Of a stretch of 64,000 bases of DNA, positions 50,883-59,284 are shown piece after piece. The stretch comes from SBAX01 sp964646605 (GTDB taxonomy: Bacteria; Planctomycetota; Phycisphaerae; UBA1845). The DNA lies in NCBI GenBank assembly GCA_964646605.1, contig CAZYEX010000022.1:1-64000 (forward strand), given 5' to 3'. The notes under the pieces were generated by a model, which did not search any database, was not told the origin of the DNA, and was given only the letters and a program-made list of their open reading frames with translations. How positions within the stretch are numbered: the stretch's first letter is position 1; each line of letters starts with the position of its first letter. Made by a program: the position numbers and the translations under genes.

Positions 50883-50905
50883 GTTCAGGAAGGAGGATAC
50901 CTCAG

Positions 50906-51763
50906 ATGGCCGAGTACGCAACACCACCAAGTGTAGAGGAACTCATCCAGTTCATTTCATCGTTCGTGCGCGAGCAGTTCGAGTCGGCGGGGCGTAGAAC
51001 GACAGGTGCGGCGCTCGCGGATGCAGTTCGAAAACGATTCCCAGACTTGTCTTACGACCAGCTAGGACTGTCCAAACTCGCCGACCTCGTGCATCTCGCG
51101 GAAAAGGCGGGTGCCTTGGTACGCCATAGGGACGTCCAACACCTGGAGGTGTCGCCCAGCGGTGCGACACCACGATCATCCGTTGGGCTTAGCGGGCCCA
51201 CCTCATATGTGCGTCCCGAACTCTGGCGTGCCTTTCTCTTTGTCACCGGCCGCGACGTACATTTTCTGGAACGCGATACAGGCCGGCTCATTACACTTTC
51301 GCCAGACCAGGCCCCACAAGTTCATGCCTATGACGGTGATCCAAGGTTCATTAGGATTACTACCATCGCGCCAGAGACCCAGAAAGAGTGGATGCATGAT
51401 TTCCTTCGATCACGGTCACTTGACGTTAATGCGGCGCCGATGAATGTTGAGAGGTGGTGGTCCGCCTTCCCGGAATGGTTGAGGAACCAAGGCAACGACT
51501 ATGGATCGGCTTGGCCGAGGTTCCGCGCAGAGCGAGTCGTTCCGATTATAAAGCAATGGGCGAGGGACAACGGTCTCTTGCCAGATCTGTTATTCTCACT
51601 ACCATCCGCGGCACCGCGGTCTAAAGAGAAGGCTGGTGGCGGGGCCGAGGACGATGCGACTAGAAACGCCGTCCTTGCGGCGATTAGGGAGTTGCCATTC
51701 GAACAGCTGCAGGATTTCGCCATTCCCGTGAAGTACCTGCTGCGACACTTTCGAGCGCGCTAA
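50906..51763 (+). CDS. Protein with N-terminal OST-HTH/LOTUS-like domain
   Basis: 285 residues from MAEYATPPSVEELIQFISS; an AAGGAGG lies 11 bases upstream. Residues 8-85 resemble an OST-HTH/LOTUS winged helix: SAGRRTTGAALADAVRKRFP, DLSYDQLGLSKLADLVHLAE, KAGALVRHRDVQHLEV. LOTUS domains bind RNA or RNA helicases. Residues 110-250 are an alpha/beta domain (PELWRAFLFVTGRDVHFLER; HAYDGDPRFIRITTIAPETQ; WWSAFPEWLRNQGNDY) not recognised. The 80 C-terminal residues include an acidic linker and a helix. Codon use is more AT-rich than in flanking genes. It follows the structured RNA and precedes an unknown gene by 30 bases. Confidence 0.6.
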   Translation: MAEYATPPSVEELIQFISSFVREQFESAGRRTTGAALADAVRKRFPDLSYDQLGLSKLADLVHLAEKAGALVRHRDVQHLEVSPSGATPRSSVGLSGPTSYVRPELWRAFLFVTGRDVHFLERDTGRLITLSPDQAPQVHAYDGDPRFIRITTIAPETQKEWMHDFLRSRSLDVNAAPMNVERWWSAFPEWLRNQGNDYGSAWPRFRAERVVPIIKQWARDNGLLPDLLFSLPSAAPRSKEKAGGGAEDDATRNAVLAAIRELPFEQLQDFAIPVKYLLRHFRAR

Positions 51764-51793
51764 TGGCCCGTTCGTTTTTCGGAGCACGGGCCC

Positions 51794-52594
51794 ATGCCGC
51801 AACAGGTTGTCATTGTCGGAGGTTTGGACGACGGGACGACTCGGGATGAACTCTTGGGTTCTTTAGAGCACAAATCGGGGGCGGACACTCAGTGGGATTG
51901 GATCAGGGCCGACGAAGGGAACAGGTATAGGGTTCCGCCCAAGTACCTCTACCCTCTTCTAGCGCAACTCAACCGATCGGACCGATCAGTACACCAATCG
52001 CTTCATGTAGTCAAACTCCATCGGCTGCACGGAAACGATGCGAGCAAGCTCTACGCGCTGTGCGCACCCGTATCTGTACCAAAGACAATAGATACCGCAA
52101 GCGCACTAATTGAGTGGCTATTCTCCCCAGAAGCGAATCTAGTCCCGCGGCGCGAGTGGTATGGCAACCGTGCCGAGGCTGCCCTTGTAGCAATACTCAG
52201 CAAGCTGATTCGGAACAAGTCGTGGAATAACGATTGTAGCGGACATGCTTGGACAAAAGAGCAAGATCTACTGAGGCAATCTCCGGTATTCCGACGCGAG
52301 TTTCCGGATGTCTCACGGGAGGCAGAAAAGTTGCTGCCAACGTTGAAAGAAGGTCTCCTCCTTTGCAAAGGAGGAAAACAGGGCAAGACCCCAAAGGAGT
52401 GGTCGATACACCTTGGAGCACTCGGTTATGTGAAAGAGTCAGTCATGAAGCGGTCGCTCGATCCGATGCGTGCGATCCCGGAGATGGCTCCAATCATTGA
52501 GCGAGCATGTAGAGACGAGCAGAGACACTATCGTTTGGACGGCGACATCGTGAACGAACGAGTCCGACAAATCTGTTCCGACCGATGCACATGA
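51794..52594 (+). CDS. Unknown protein co-transcribed with the OST-HTH-like gene
   Basis: 266 residues, not recognised. N-terminal VVIVGGLDDGTTRDELLGSL looks like a short strand-helix start; the middle has LIEWLFSPEANLVPRREWYG and AALVAILSKLIRNKSWNNDC; the C-terminus is helical with charged residues (IERACRDEQRHYRLDGDIVN). Basic patches (LLLCKGGKQGKTPKEW) would suit nucleic-acid contact. Thirty bases after the previous gene, same AT-richer composition, so it is probably its functional partner. The island ends at about 52600 where GC rises and an opposite-strand gene begins. Confidence 0.6.
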   Translation: MPQQVVIVGGLDDGTTRDELLGSLEHKSGADTQWDWIRADEGNRYRVPPKYLYPLLAQLNRSDRSVHQSLHVVKLHRLHGNDASKLYALCAPVSVPKTIDTASALIEWLFSPEANLVPRREWYGNRAEAALVAILSKLIRNKSWNNDCSGHAWTKEQDLLRQSPVFRREFPDVSREAEKLLPTLKEGLLLCKGGKQGKTPKEWSIHLGALGYVKESVMKRSLDPMRAIPEMAPIIERACRDEQRHYRLDGDIVNERVRQICSDRCT

Positions 52595-52780
52595 AGCGTG
52601 TGCGCAGCACCGCCTGTGGCGAATCTGACAATGCGGACATTCTGACTCCTTCCGCGCATCTCGCCCCCGCGTTCCCCGCCTCCCGCCGCCTCGCTTCGTC
52701 GTTCGATTCGCAATCGGCAATCAGACCCGCTTCCTCACCGGCGAAGTTCCGACCGGGCGCACCGCCCGCGGAAGGCGGGG

Positions 52781-53674
52781 CTACACAGTCGTCGCGTGGA
52801 GAGCAAGAACGGTGAGGTCGTCGAGATGGTGGTGGTTGGCGGCGGCGCTGTGACGCTGATCTAGTTCATCGAGGTGCCCTGCGAGGTCGTCCTGGGAGAG
52901 GCGGTGGAACCAATCGGTGGTAGAAAGATCGCCGCAGCGCGGGGCGGGTCCCACGGACGATCCCTCTGTGACCAGGAGGGCGTCGACGCCGTCGGTGTGG
53001 AAGATCAGTCGGTCGCCCGGTTGGAGCGTGACGGTGACCAACTCGAAGGTGGGATCGTCGACGGCGCCCAAGGCCGGTCCGACGCTGGCCACCTGTCGCG
53101 GCGGGCGATCGTGCGAAACGAGAATGGGATAGGGCAATCCGCCGCGAGCCCAGCTTATGGAGCGGGTGGGCTCATCGTACACGGCGTAGGTCGCGCCAAT
53201 GAACTCGCAGTCGCGCAGCCCGAGGTCGAGGATTTCGCGGTTCGCCCGGGCGAGGACGCGGTCGGGGCTTTCCGGGTGTCGACCGGGGCGGGCGTCGGCG
53301 AGCAGGGAGCGGCGAGTGACAGCGGATAGCATTCCGGCGGGCAGCCCGTGGCCGGTGGCGTCGGCGATGCAGAAGGCGATCCGCCGCTCATCCAGCCGTA
53401 CGACGTCGTAGAGGTCGCCGCTAACCGTGTCCGCCGGGCGGAAAAGAGTTCGTACTTCGAGTCCGACGATGGCGGGAATCTCCGCGGGCAACAAATTGCG
53501 CTGCAACTCGGCCACTTTGCGGAGTTGATCTTGCAGATGGGCCAGCGTTTGTCGTTGACGTTGCTCGCGTGCCCGCAGGCGGGTGAGTTCTTCGAGGAGA
53601 GTGGAGACGATCCCGCGAACCAGGAGGGGGACCTCCATCCGTTCGCCGAACAATGGGACGCCGTGAGAAACCAT
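52781..53674 (-). CDS. SpoIIE-type PP2C serine phosphatase
   Basis: 297 residues from MVSHGVPLFGERMEVPL (or from 53638). A short coiled coil (LTRLRAREQRQRQTLAHLQD) leads into the SpoIIE/RsbU domain with LQRNLLPAEIPAIVGLEVRT, the metal Asp in TVSGDLYDVVRLDE, IADATGHGLPAGMLSA, LQPGDRLIFHTDGVDAL and the last Asp in HHHLDDLTVLALH. Such enzymes dephosphorylate anti-anti-sigma partners in partner-switch pathways. It is transcribed in the same direction as the adenylate cyclase gene 123 bases upstream. Confidence 0.85.
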   Translation of the reverse strand: MVSHGVPLFGERMEVPLLVRGIVSTLLEELTRLRAREQRQRQTLAHLQDQLRKVAELQRNLLPAEIPAIVGLEVRTLFRPADTVSGDLYDVVRLDERRIAFCIADATGHGLPAGMLSAVTRRSLLADARPGRHPESPDRVLARANREILDLGLRDCEFIGATYAVYDEPTRSISWARGGLPYPILVSHDRPPRQVASVGPALGAVDDPTFELVTVTLQPGDRLIFHTDGVDALLVTEGSSVGPAPRCGDLSTTDWFHRLSQDDLAGHLDELDQRHSAAANHHHLDDLTVLALHATTV

Positions 53675-53796
53675 CGACCCCGCCCGCTGCCTCGCGGGTC
53701 GCCTCGACGCTCCCTGCGCCGAGCGACGCACGCGTATGTACGTCGGCTGGGATTTTGCGGCGGTTGAATTGGGGCACGCGGGGAATCTGGTTGGGG

Positions 53797-56544
53797 TCAG
53801 AACTCATGGGCACGAATGGCCGTGGTCCAATCCTTCGCAGGCGGCGAGGTTCGCAGACGCCGAACCTCGGCCTCATAGCGCTCGACGGCGAGGTCCGCGG
53901 GGCTTTCGCGGCGGCACTGGGCCAGCGTCGTCAGGCACTGGTCCCAGCGGCAGTGCTGATAATCACGCAGCGCATCCTCGAAAAGGGCGATGAGACGAAG
54001 CTGTTCGGCCGCCACGCATTCGGCTCGGTCAACCAGCTCATGAACGGCGACGGGCCTCTCCTTGCCTCGGACCTCGACCAGACCCAGTGGGCGGAAGACG
54101 AATCGACCGGCGGCGGCGGTACGGGTGGCCTCGTCGGTCAGGATGGTGGTTCCGAAGAACTTATTGGCCCCTTCGAGACGGGAGGCGAGGTTGACCGTGT
54201 CGCCGATGCAGGTGTAGTCGAGCTTCACATCGCTGCCGTAGTCGCCGACGAAGGCCTCGCCCGTGGACAGCCCGATCCGCACGGAAAGGCTGCTGTGAAG
54301 GTCTGGGACGGCGGGCTCGGCGTTGAGTCGGCTGATCGCTTGGACGGCGTCGAGGGCCGCGGCGCACGCCGCCGAGGCGTGGTCCGGGCACGGCAGGAGT
54401 GGGGTATTGAAGAAAGCGAAGATTCCGTCGCCGAGGAACTTGTTCACCATGGCTCGATGATCGAGCAGGACGGCGCTGACCTCGCGAAGGTAGGGATTGA
54501 GCAGGGCGCGGGTTTTTTCGGGTCCCAGACGTTCGCTCAGGGCCGTGAATCCCGCCAGGTCGCTGAAAAAGCAGGAGACGACCGCGGCGCGAGGCGCCAA
54601 GCCCTCGACCCGCGCGGTCTCGACGACCTGGGCCGCGACCGCCGGGGAGGTGTATTGGGCCAAGGCTCGTTGCAGGTGGCGGCGGGTGCGTTCCTCGGTC
54701 GCTTGTCGAAAGACCGCGACGCACGCCCATACCAGGGCGATGGCGGCAATGATGCCAAACGATGGCACGTGGTAGGACGCGGCCCGAAAGATGACGGCCC
54801 CGGCGGCGACGGTCACGGCCGCGAGGAGCAGCGAGCCGAGGACCGCAAAGCGCCAGTGGCATCGCCCGCTGACGACCGCCGTCAGCAGACCCACGACGAG
54901 CACGAGGACGGCGCCCAGCGCCGGCGGGGTGGCGGCGGCGAAACGGTTGCGGAGGAACATGTTGAGAACGTGGGCGTGGACCATGACGCCGGGCATGGCC
55001 GGGTCCACCGGCGTCGGAATCATGTCCGCAAGGGCCGACGCGGTGTAACCCACGAGGCAAATCTTGCCGTCGATCTCGCGCCGAAGTTCGCTGCGAAGCT
55101 CGGCGTTGCGTGCCCTTATGTTGGCATCGGCTTGGGCGAGGCTCGATTCGTACTGCCCGCCGCCAAAGCGATCGTGGAGCCGCTGGAGGCGGTCGCGCTC
55201 CGCGGCTTCCTCGTCCGTCCGTGGGTTTTCGTCCTTCCACAAACCCCACGCGCGATGCAGCCACTCCTTGGACTCACGTTCGATCTCTTCGACGGCTGGA
55301 GCATTCGGTGTACGCCGATTGACGAGCTTCACGTATTCGTCATAGGCCGCGGGCGTGTCCGCGTGACGAACCTGGACGAGTTCGGCGCGGGCCATGGCCA
55401 GACGCTTCGCGTTGTCCGCCACGGCTGCGGCGTTTTCCGTAATCTCCAAGAGCCGCGCCGCGGGAAGGTGGCGGAAGGAGGAGAGCCAGCCGCCGCCGTC
55501 CGCCGGGCGATGCCAATTTACCAGGGAAGTACCGTTTGAATCCAGCGGCGCTGTTCGTCGGCGTTCGCCGTTTCCGAAAACGAGCCGGCTCTCCTTGAGG
55601 GTGATTTCCGCAGTGGGAATGGCGAGCGCCCGCATGGCCGCGAAGGTGCCGAGCTGTGGCACGAGCAGGCCGTCGGCATCCACCACCAAGGGCAGGGAGC
55701 GCACCACGCCGCCCTGTGGATCGCGGCGGAAGGAAACCAGCCCCACGCCTTGGGACGCGGTTGTCAATTTATCCAGCGGCAATACGAGGTCGAAAGCCTT
55801 CGGAATCCGTCCGCGGAGTTCCGCCGGTGTGCGCGGGAGCCGCTCCGACATGCCGCGAAGAGCGAGGGCGTGCCGGTACGCGAGCAGCAACGTCTCTCGC
55901 TCCGGACTTTGGGCGTCGATCGGCGTGCGCGGGCGGACGGTGCGAAAGAATTCCCGCCACGTTCCCTTGGGGCTCGCGTGCAAAAAGTCGGCGGCATCGC
56001 GTCGGGCCTTGGCTTCTTCGGAGGAGTCCGTGTCGTCGCCGAGGCCGTTCGAGAGCGAGCCGGGGGGGGCGAGTGCCGCAAACATAGCGAGGACGACTTT
56101 TCCGGACTCGTATATCGCCTCGCGGAGTTCGTCGTCGTCGTAGATGGTTTCGTCGAAGGCGCGATCGCCGTGCTCGGCCGTACGATCGATGTCGTAGTGG
56201 CGATGCACGGCGGCGTGTTCGGGACGCGGACGAGTGGGCTCGGCGAAGACGATATCGGAGATGATCGACGATGCTCCCAGATCGTGCAGGGTGCCGAAGA
56301 GTTCCGCGAAGGTTCTCCGAGGCCAGGGCCAGTCGGGCATCACCCGCAGCGTGGTGTCGTCGATGTCGATGAGCACGATCCGCGGGTCGGCCTCGATGCG
56401 GTTGCAATGACGGAAGTGCAGATCGAGGTTGTAGGCGTCGAGACGATCGAACACGCCCAGGGCGAACGCCGCGGCAGCAACCACTGCCACACCACCTCCC
56501 AGCAAGACCGCGTTGCGGCGAGAAGAAGCTCGATCAAGGGCCAT
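53797..56544 (-). CDS. CHASE2-domain class III adenylate cyclase
   Basis: 915 residues. An N-terminal helix is followed by an extracellular CHASE2 domain (about 35-540: DPRIVLIDIDDTTLRVMPDW; LGASSIISDIVFAEPTRPRP; KICLVGYTASALADMIPTPV), then three helices (PALGAVLVLVVGLLTAVVSG; FAVLGSLLLAAVTVAAGAVI; FGIIAAIALVWACVAVFRQA) and a cyclase domain with metal Asp in CFFSDLAGFTALSERL and VNKFLGDGIFAFFN, and the transition-state residues in LDYTCIGDTVNLASRLEGAN. The C-terminal helix pair may be TPR-like. It senses an outside signal and makes cAMP. Confidence 0.9.
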   Translation of the reverse strand: MALDRASSRRNAVLLGGGVAVVAAAAFALGVFDRLDAYNLDLHFRHCNRIEADPRIVLIDIDDTTLRVMPDWPWPRRTFAELFGTLHDLGASSIISDIVFAEPTRPRPEHAAVHRHYDIDRTAEHGDRAFDETIYDDDELREAIYESGKVVLAMFAALAPPGSLSNGLGDDTDSSEEAKARRDAADFLHASPKGTWREFFRTVRPRTPIDAQSPERETLLLAYRHALALRGMSERLPRTPAELRGRIPKAFDLVLPLDKLTTASQGVGLVSFRRDPQGGVVRSLPLVVDADGLLVPQLGTFAAMRALAIPTAEITLKESRLVFGNGERRRTAPLDSNGTSLVNWHRPADGGGWLSSFRHLPAARLLEITENAAAVADNAKRLAMARAELVQVRHADTPAAYDEYVKLVNRRTPNAPAVEEIERESKEWLHRAWGLWKDENPRTDEEAAERDRLQRLHDRFGGGQYESSLAQADANIRARNAELRSELRREIDGKICLVGYTASALADMIPTPVDPAMPGVMVHAHVLNMFLRNRFAAATPPALGAVLVLVVGLLTAVVSGRCHWRFAVLGSLLLAAVTVAAGAVIFRAASYHVPSFGIIAAIALVWACVAVFRQATEERTRRHLQRALAQYTSPAVAAQVVETARVEGLAPRAAVVSCFFSDLAGFTALSERLGPEKTRALLNPYLREVSAVLLDHRAMVNKFLGDGIFAFFNTPLLPCPDHASAACAAALDAVQAISRLNAEPAVPDLHSSLSVRIGLSTGEAFVGDYGSDVKLDYTCIGDTVNLASRLEGANKFFGTTILTDEATRTAAAGRFVFRPLGLVEVRGKERPVAVHELVDRAECVAAEQLRLIALFEDALRDYQHCRWDQCLTTLAQCRRESPADLAVERYEAEVRRLRTSPPAKDWTTAIRAHEF

Positions 56545-56752
56545 CGACTACGGATTCTAACCACCCCGATGTGCCGCCGCATGTGCGGCACGCCGTCCAG
56601 GCGTGCCCGCATGGCGCGGTCAGCACCGCGGACTCGAGCAATTGGTCCGGCTCGGTCCGCGTTTCGGGACCGCGGGAGAGTGTACGAGTCGGATGGACGA
56701 ACCACTTGAATCGACCCGCCCGACGAGGATAGAATAGGTGGTGGAGAAACGG

Positions 56753-56989
56753 ATGACCTATCGTGGACACGTCAGGAACGGGCGGATTGCGTTGGATGAG
56801 TCTGCGCGGCTGCCGGAAGGGGCGACCGTGAAAGTCGAAGTGGTGGAGACGGGCGACGACGCAGCGGCCCATCCAACGGGCGGACCCCTCAACGCCCTGC
56901 TTTTGCAGCATGCGGGGAAGGGGCGCGGCCTCCCTGCGGACTTGGCCGCCCATCATGACCATTACGCGCACGGAAAGCCGACGCAGTGA
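56753..56989 (+). CDS. Small antitoxin-like protein
   Basis: 78 residues from MTYRGHVRNGRIALDESARL. The short beta pattern YRGHVRNGRIALDE, LPEGATVKVEVVE resembles DUF104/AbrB-like antitoxins that begin with 'G.V..G.I.L....LPEG..V.V'. The C-terminal part (LPADLAAHHDHYAHGK) is the toxin-binding tail of such antitoxins. It overlaps a PIN-domain start that is cut short after 26 codons, so the module has lost its toxin. Confidence 0.68.
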   Translation: MTYRGHVRNGRIALDESARLPEGATVKVEVVETGDDAAAHPTGGPLNALLLQHAGKGRGLPADLAAHHDHYAHGKPTQ

Positions 56990-57066
56990 AGCGCGTTTTT
57001 GCGGACAGTTTCTACTTCCTCGCCTTGTTCAACCCCAGCGATGCGGCACATGTCCGCGCCTCCTGA
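56986..57066 (+). pseudogene. Truncated PIN-domain toxin start
   Basis: From the GTG at 56986, overlapping the antitoxin stop, the frame reads KRVFADSFYFLALFNPSDAA then HVRAS and a TGA at 57064-57066. This is the first strand and helix of a VapC/PIN toxin, with the first catalytic Asp in FADSFYF. After the stop there is no PIN-like sequence in any frame before the XRE gene, so the toxin is deleted. Confidence 0.6.
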
Positions 57067-57096
57067 GGTACGGTCCGCCAAGTCGCAGTCGTTGGG

Positions 57097-57372
57097 CTAC
57101 CTGCGAGATTTTGGCTCCGATTCGCCGAGGAATACGAAGTCCCGGTCGAGGGACTTGCAACAGGCCGTGAAACTCACCCCCAGCGCCCGGCAATATCGCC
57201 AAAGCTGCACGATATCCATCCGGGTTTCTCCCGACTCGTATCGCGATACGTACTGCTGCGGCACCCCCAACTTCCGCGCAAGCTCGGTTTGAAGCACTCC
57301 GCGGTCGGTCCGAAGGGCCCTGAGCCGTTCCAGGAGGCGGGCGTAGTGGGGCGTGAACCGCGATTTCCTCAC
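57097..57372 (-). CDS. XRE-family transcriptional regulator
   Basis: 91 residues from the GTG at 57370-57372. A clear helix-turn-helix: HYARLLERLRALRTDRGVLQ, TELARKLGVPQQYVSRYESG, then ETRMDIVQLWRYCRALGVSF. It probably represses from the perfect palindrome at 57400-57416, which lies 28 bases upstream and inside the promoter of the divergent exported-protein gene. Further upstream starts would put the operator inside the coding sequence. Confidence 0.75.
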   Translation of the reverse strand: MRKSRFTPHYARLLERLRALRTDRGVLQTELARKLGVPQQYVSRYESGETRMDIVQLWRYCRALGVSFTACCKSLDRDFVFLGESEPKSRR

Positions 57373-57391
57373 CCCGGCGAGCGTAACATCC

Positions 57392-57420
57392 TTGACGTGT
57401 ACACAAACTTTGTGTATTTT
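57392..57420 (+). promoter_or_regulatory. Promoter with embedded 17-base palindromic operator
   Basis: TTGACG (57392-57397) and TATTTT (57415-57420) are 17 bases apart. The spacer and -10 overlap TACACAAACTTTGTGTA (57400-57416), an exact inverted repeat of eight bases around one C. The divergent XRE gene begins 28 bases away. A repressor bound here would block the promoter of the exported protein and probably its own. Confidence 0.6.
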
Positions 57421-57547
57421 GACCGCGTTCGCCGGGCACTCTAAGGTGTCTGGGTACGCGTTCAAGGCGGGTGGGCGACGACGACGGACCTTTCGGTCCG
57501 CGGCCGTCAACCCGTGTCAATCGTCAACCTGGAAAGGAGCTTTTTCT

Positions 57548-58855
57548 ATGAGCAAGGAACACATCGCGGGCGTTGGTTCTGGCTGGGGTTTCTCGAATAA
57601 AGAAGCGCTCACGAAAAGAGTCAAGTTGCCCATGTGGGTACTGGTCTTGGTGGCAACCATCGTTGGGGGACGCGTGACAGTCGCGAATCCCATAAGTCCC
57701 GTAGTGGAGACCATGGTCCTGTCATCGAACGGGACACCGGTCACCTCATCGACTGTCTTGTCCAGCGGGCAACAATACTGGTTACTCGCTGACGGAACCT
57801 ACAATCGCGATACCGCCGGGCACGACTGCGACGCCGAGTGGTGCGAGGGGCCTTTCGGTCCGCCGTGGGTCGAGGTGTTACCCAGCGACCCGCCGACAAA
57901 TGCTGAGCTGATCGTCAACTCAACTGAGCGGAATTGGCTGGGATCAGCGCTCGCCGCTCCGGATGCGTTTCTCAATTTCGCGACTTTCGAAGAACATGCC
58001 TATAGCCCGAGCCATGTCTACTGGTTGCCGATCACCGGAAACGGGTCGACTTTTCAGCTACAAATCTCCGACGCCTTCACGGGCGACAACAGCGGATCGC
58101 TGACCGTACGCCTGTTTACCGAGTGCGACGACTTCGACGATGGCACATTGAACTCTGCACTTTGGGCCTGGGGTGGGAATCCAGATCGCGGAGTTGGAGG
58201 TGGAAGCTGGCAGTTTTCCCACGAGGAAATTGTCGGCACCGATGGCTACGCGAAGCTTCGTGTCTGGGGCCCAACGTCGGGGGCCACGCACGGAGCAGAG
58301 GCATGGATTCGGACGCAGTATGACTACAACGACGGGTTGAATTACATCATCAACTTTCGCTGGGGCGCGGACGTCAACGCTTCGCATATCGACGCCTACG
58401 CGATCCAAATCACAGACGGCACGATCCCCGGAGGTCTGGACCTGTTTTGGTTCGGCGGGTCAAGCGGAGGAATAGACGGGGCAGGTTGGAGGAACATCTA
58501 CCTTCAAGCCCCCCAATCGGACATGCCGCCTTCTGATTGGTCAATGCACATCGACGGCCGTCAGAACACAGCTATGCTCTTCGGTGGCCCTAATCTGACC
58601 GGACCCGTTCTTGGGTTCAAAACTCTTCCGGGCGACCAGCCTTGGTACGTAAGATTCATTCTTTCGGACGGGACGAGCGCGGGATTCCCAGCGGGAGATA
58701 ACGTATTGGCCGTCTACGATTACTGCTCGGCGGTGACCAGCGAGGGGCTACCCGTTCCCACTGTTTCCCAATGGGGTCTGATCGTGATGGCCGGACTGGT
58801 CGCGGCCGCGGGCGGGAGCATCGTCGCGAAGCGTCGCCGGGCGGCGGAGAACTAA
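57548..58855 (+). CDS. Exported protein with IPTL-CTERM sorting signal
   Basis: 435 residues from MSKEHIAGVGSGWGFSNKEA, with GGAAAGGAG 8-10 bases upstream. A late signal helix (VKLPMWVLVLVATIVGGRVT) follows a long n-region, then beta-rich domains (GQQYWLLADGTYNRDTAGHD; ECDDFDDGTLNSALWAWGGN; YNDGLNYIINFRWGADVNAS) like lectin or sandwich modules. The C-terminus is a textbook IPTL-type signal: VPTVSQWGLIVMAGLVAAAG then AKRRRAAEN. Probably surface-attached. Expression is likely governed by the XRE operator. Confidence 0.75.
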   Translation: MSKEHIAGVGSGWGFSNKEALTKRVKLPMWVLVLVATIVGGRVTVANPISPVVETMVLSSNGTPVTSSTVLSSGQQYWLLADGTYNRDTAGHDCDAEWCEGPFGPPWVEVLPSDPPTNAELIVNSTERNWLGSALAAPDAFLNFATFEEHAYSPSHVYWLPITGNGSTFQLQISDAFTGDNSGSLTVRLFTECDDFDDGTLNSALWAWGGNPDRGVGGGSWQFSHEEIVGTDGYAKLRVWGPTSGATHGAEAWIRTQYDYNDGLNYIINFRWGADVNASHIDAYAIQITDGTIPGGLDLFWFGGSSGGIDGAGWRNIYLQAPQSDMPPSDWSMHIDGRQNTAMLFGGPNLTGPVLGFKTLPGDQPWYVRFILSDGTSAGFPAGDNVLAVYDYCSAVTSEGLPVPTVSQWGLIVMAGLVAAAGGSIVAKRRRAAEN

Positions 58856-58995
58856 GCGGGGGCAGGCGGGGCAGCATCCACGCTCCCGTCGGAACCCCAA
58901 GCGCCATCGCGGGGTGCTGGCCCGTCGCTTGCGCTCCGGGTTCGGATTGGAACTCCGCTCCCCCTGTGGGCCAGAGGGGTTTGTGACGGTGCGTA

Positions 58996-59172
58996 TCACC
59001 CCGGTTTTCGGGGGCCGAGGAAGCTGGCGGCGAGGACGGCGCCGCAGGCGAGGAGCAGGAGGCTCGTACCGAGCCAGGCCTTGGGGTGCCCTCAGCAGAA
59101 CTTGTACCGCAAAGCGACCCCGCCCACAGCGAGTGCCACGGCACTGACAGCCAACGCCATTCGCATGGTCAT
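58996..59172 (-). CDS. Two-helix small membrane protein with in-frame TGA (candidate selenoprotein)
   Basis: 58 codons plus stop in one frame, with a single TGA at 59092-59094. Before it: MALAVSAVALAVGGVALRYK then FC; after it: GHPKAWLGTSLLLLACGAVL then AASFLGPRKPG. Hydrophobic helices stand on both sides of a short charged loop, so the frame is coherent through the TGA and would give a Cys-Sec pair at the membrane surface. AAGGGGA lies just before the start(s) at 59172 or 59166. A perfect hairpin follows the TGA. Otherwise it is a pseudogene with a recent nonsense change. No family recognised. Confidence 0.5.
59061..59075 (-). promoter_or_regulatory. SECIS-like hairpin after the TGA of the small membrane protein
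   Basis: On the minus strand GGCTCG, loop GTA, CGAGCC: six perfect pairs, with a further AGG/CCT pairing outside. The loop starts 23 bases after the TGA, with G first and U second, the same design as the hairpin in the CMD gene at 43835-43851. Confidence 0.5.
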
Positions 59173-59184
59173 TCCCCTTTCCGT

Positions 59185-59249
59185 GTAGCGTCACCCCTTG
59201 TGGGTGACGGCGAATGCGGCTCCGCGCCGCCCACAAGGGGCGGCGCTAC
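59185..59249. repeat. Palindromic intergenic element
   Basis: GTAGCG and CGCTAC close the element; inside, CCCCTTGTGGG and CCCACAAGGGG form an exact 11-base stem. It lies between the SRPBCC gene end and the small membrane protein start. The same style as the palindromes at 5451-6030. Confidence 0.7.
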
Positions 59250-59284
59250 ATTGTTAGGAGGGAGCGGCGGTTCTTGCACGCGTT

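Noticed and set aside
53653..55539. Long plus-strand frame opposite the adenylate cyclase
   Set aside because: Glu/Gly/Arg-rich shadow; the minus strand encodes a complete CHASE2 cyclase.
57064..57066. TGA after the PIN start as selenocysteine
   Set aside because: Sequence after the TGA shows no PIN-like continuation, so it is a plain truncation.
58748..59236. Long minus-strand frame overlapping the small TGA-containing protein
   Set aside because: It is Arg/Pro-rich in a shifted frame; the frame with two hydrophobic helices is the better candidate.
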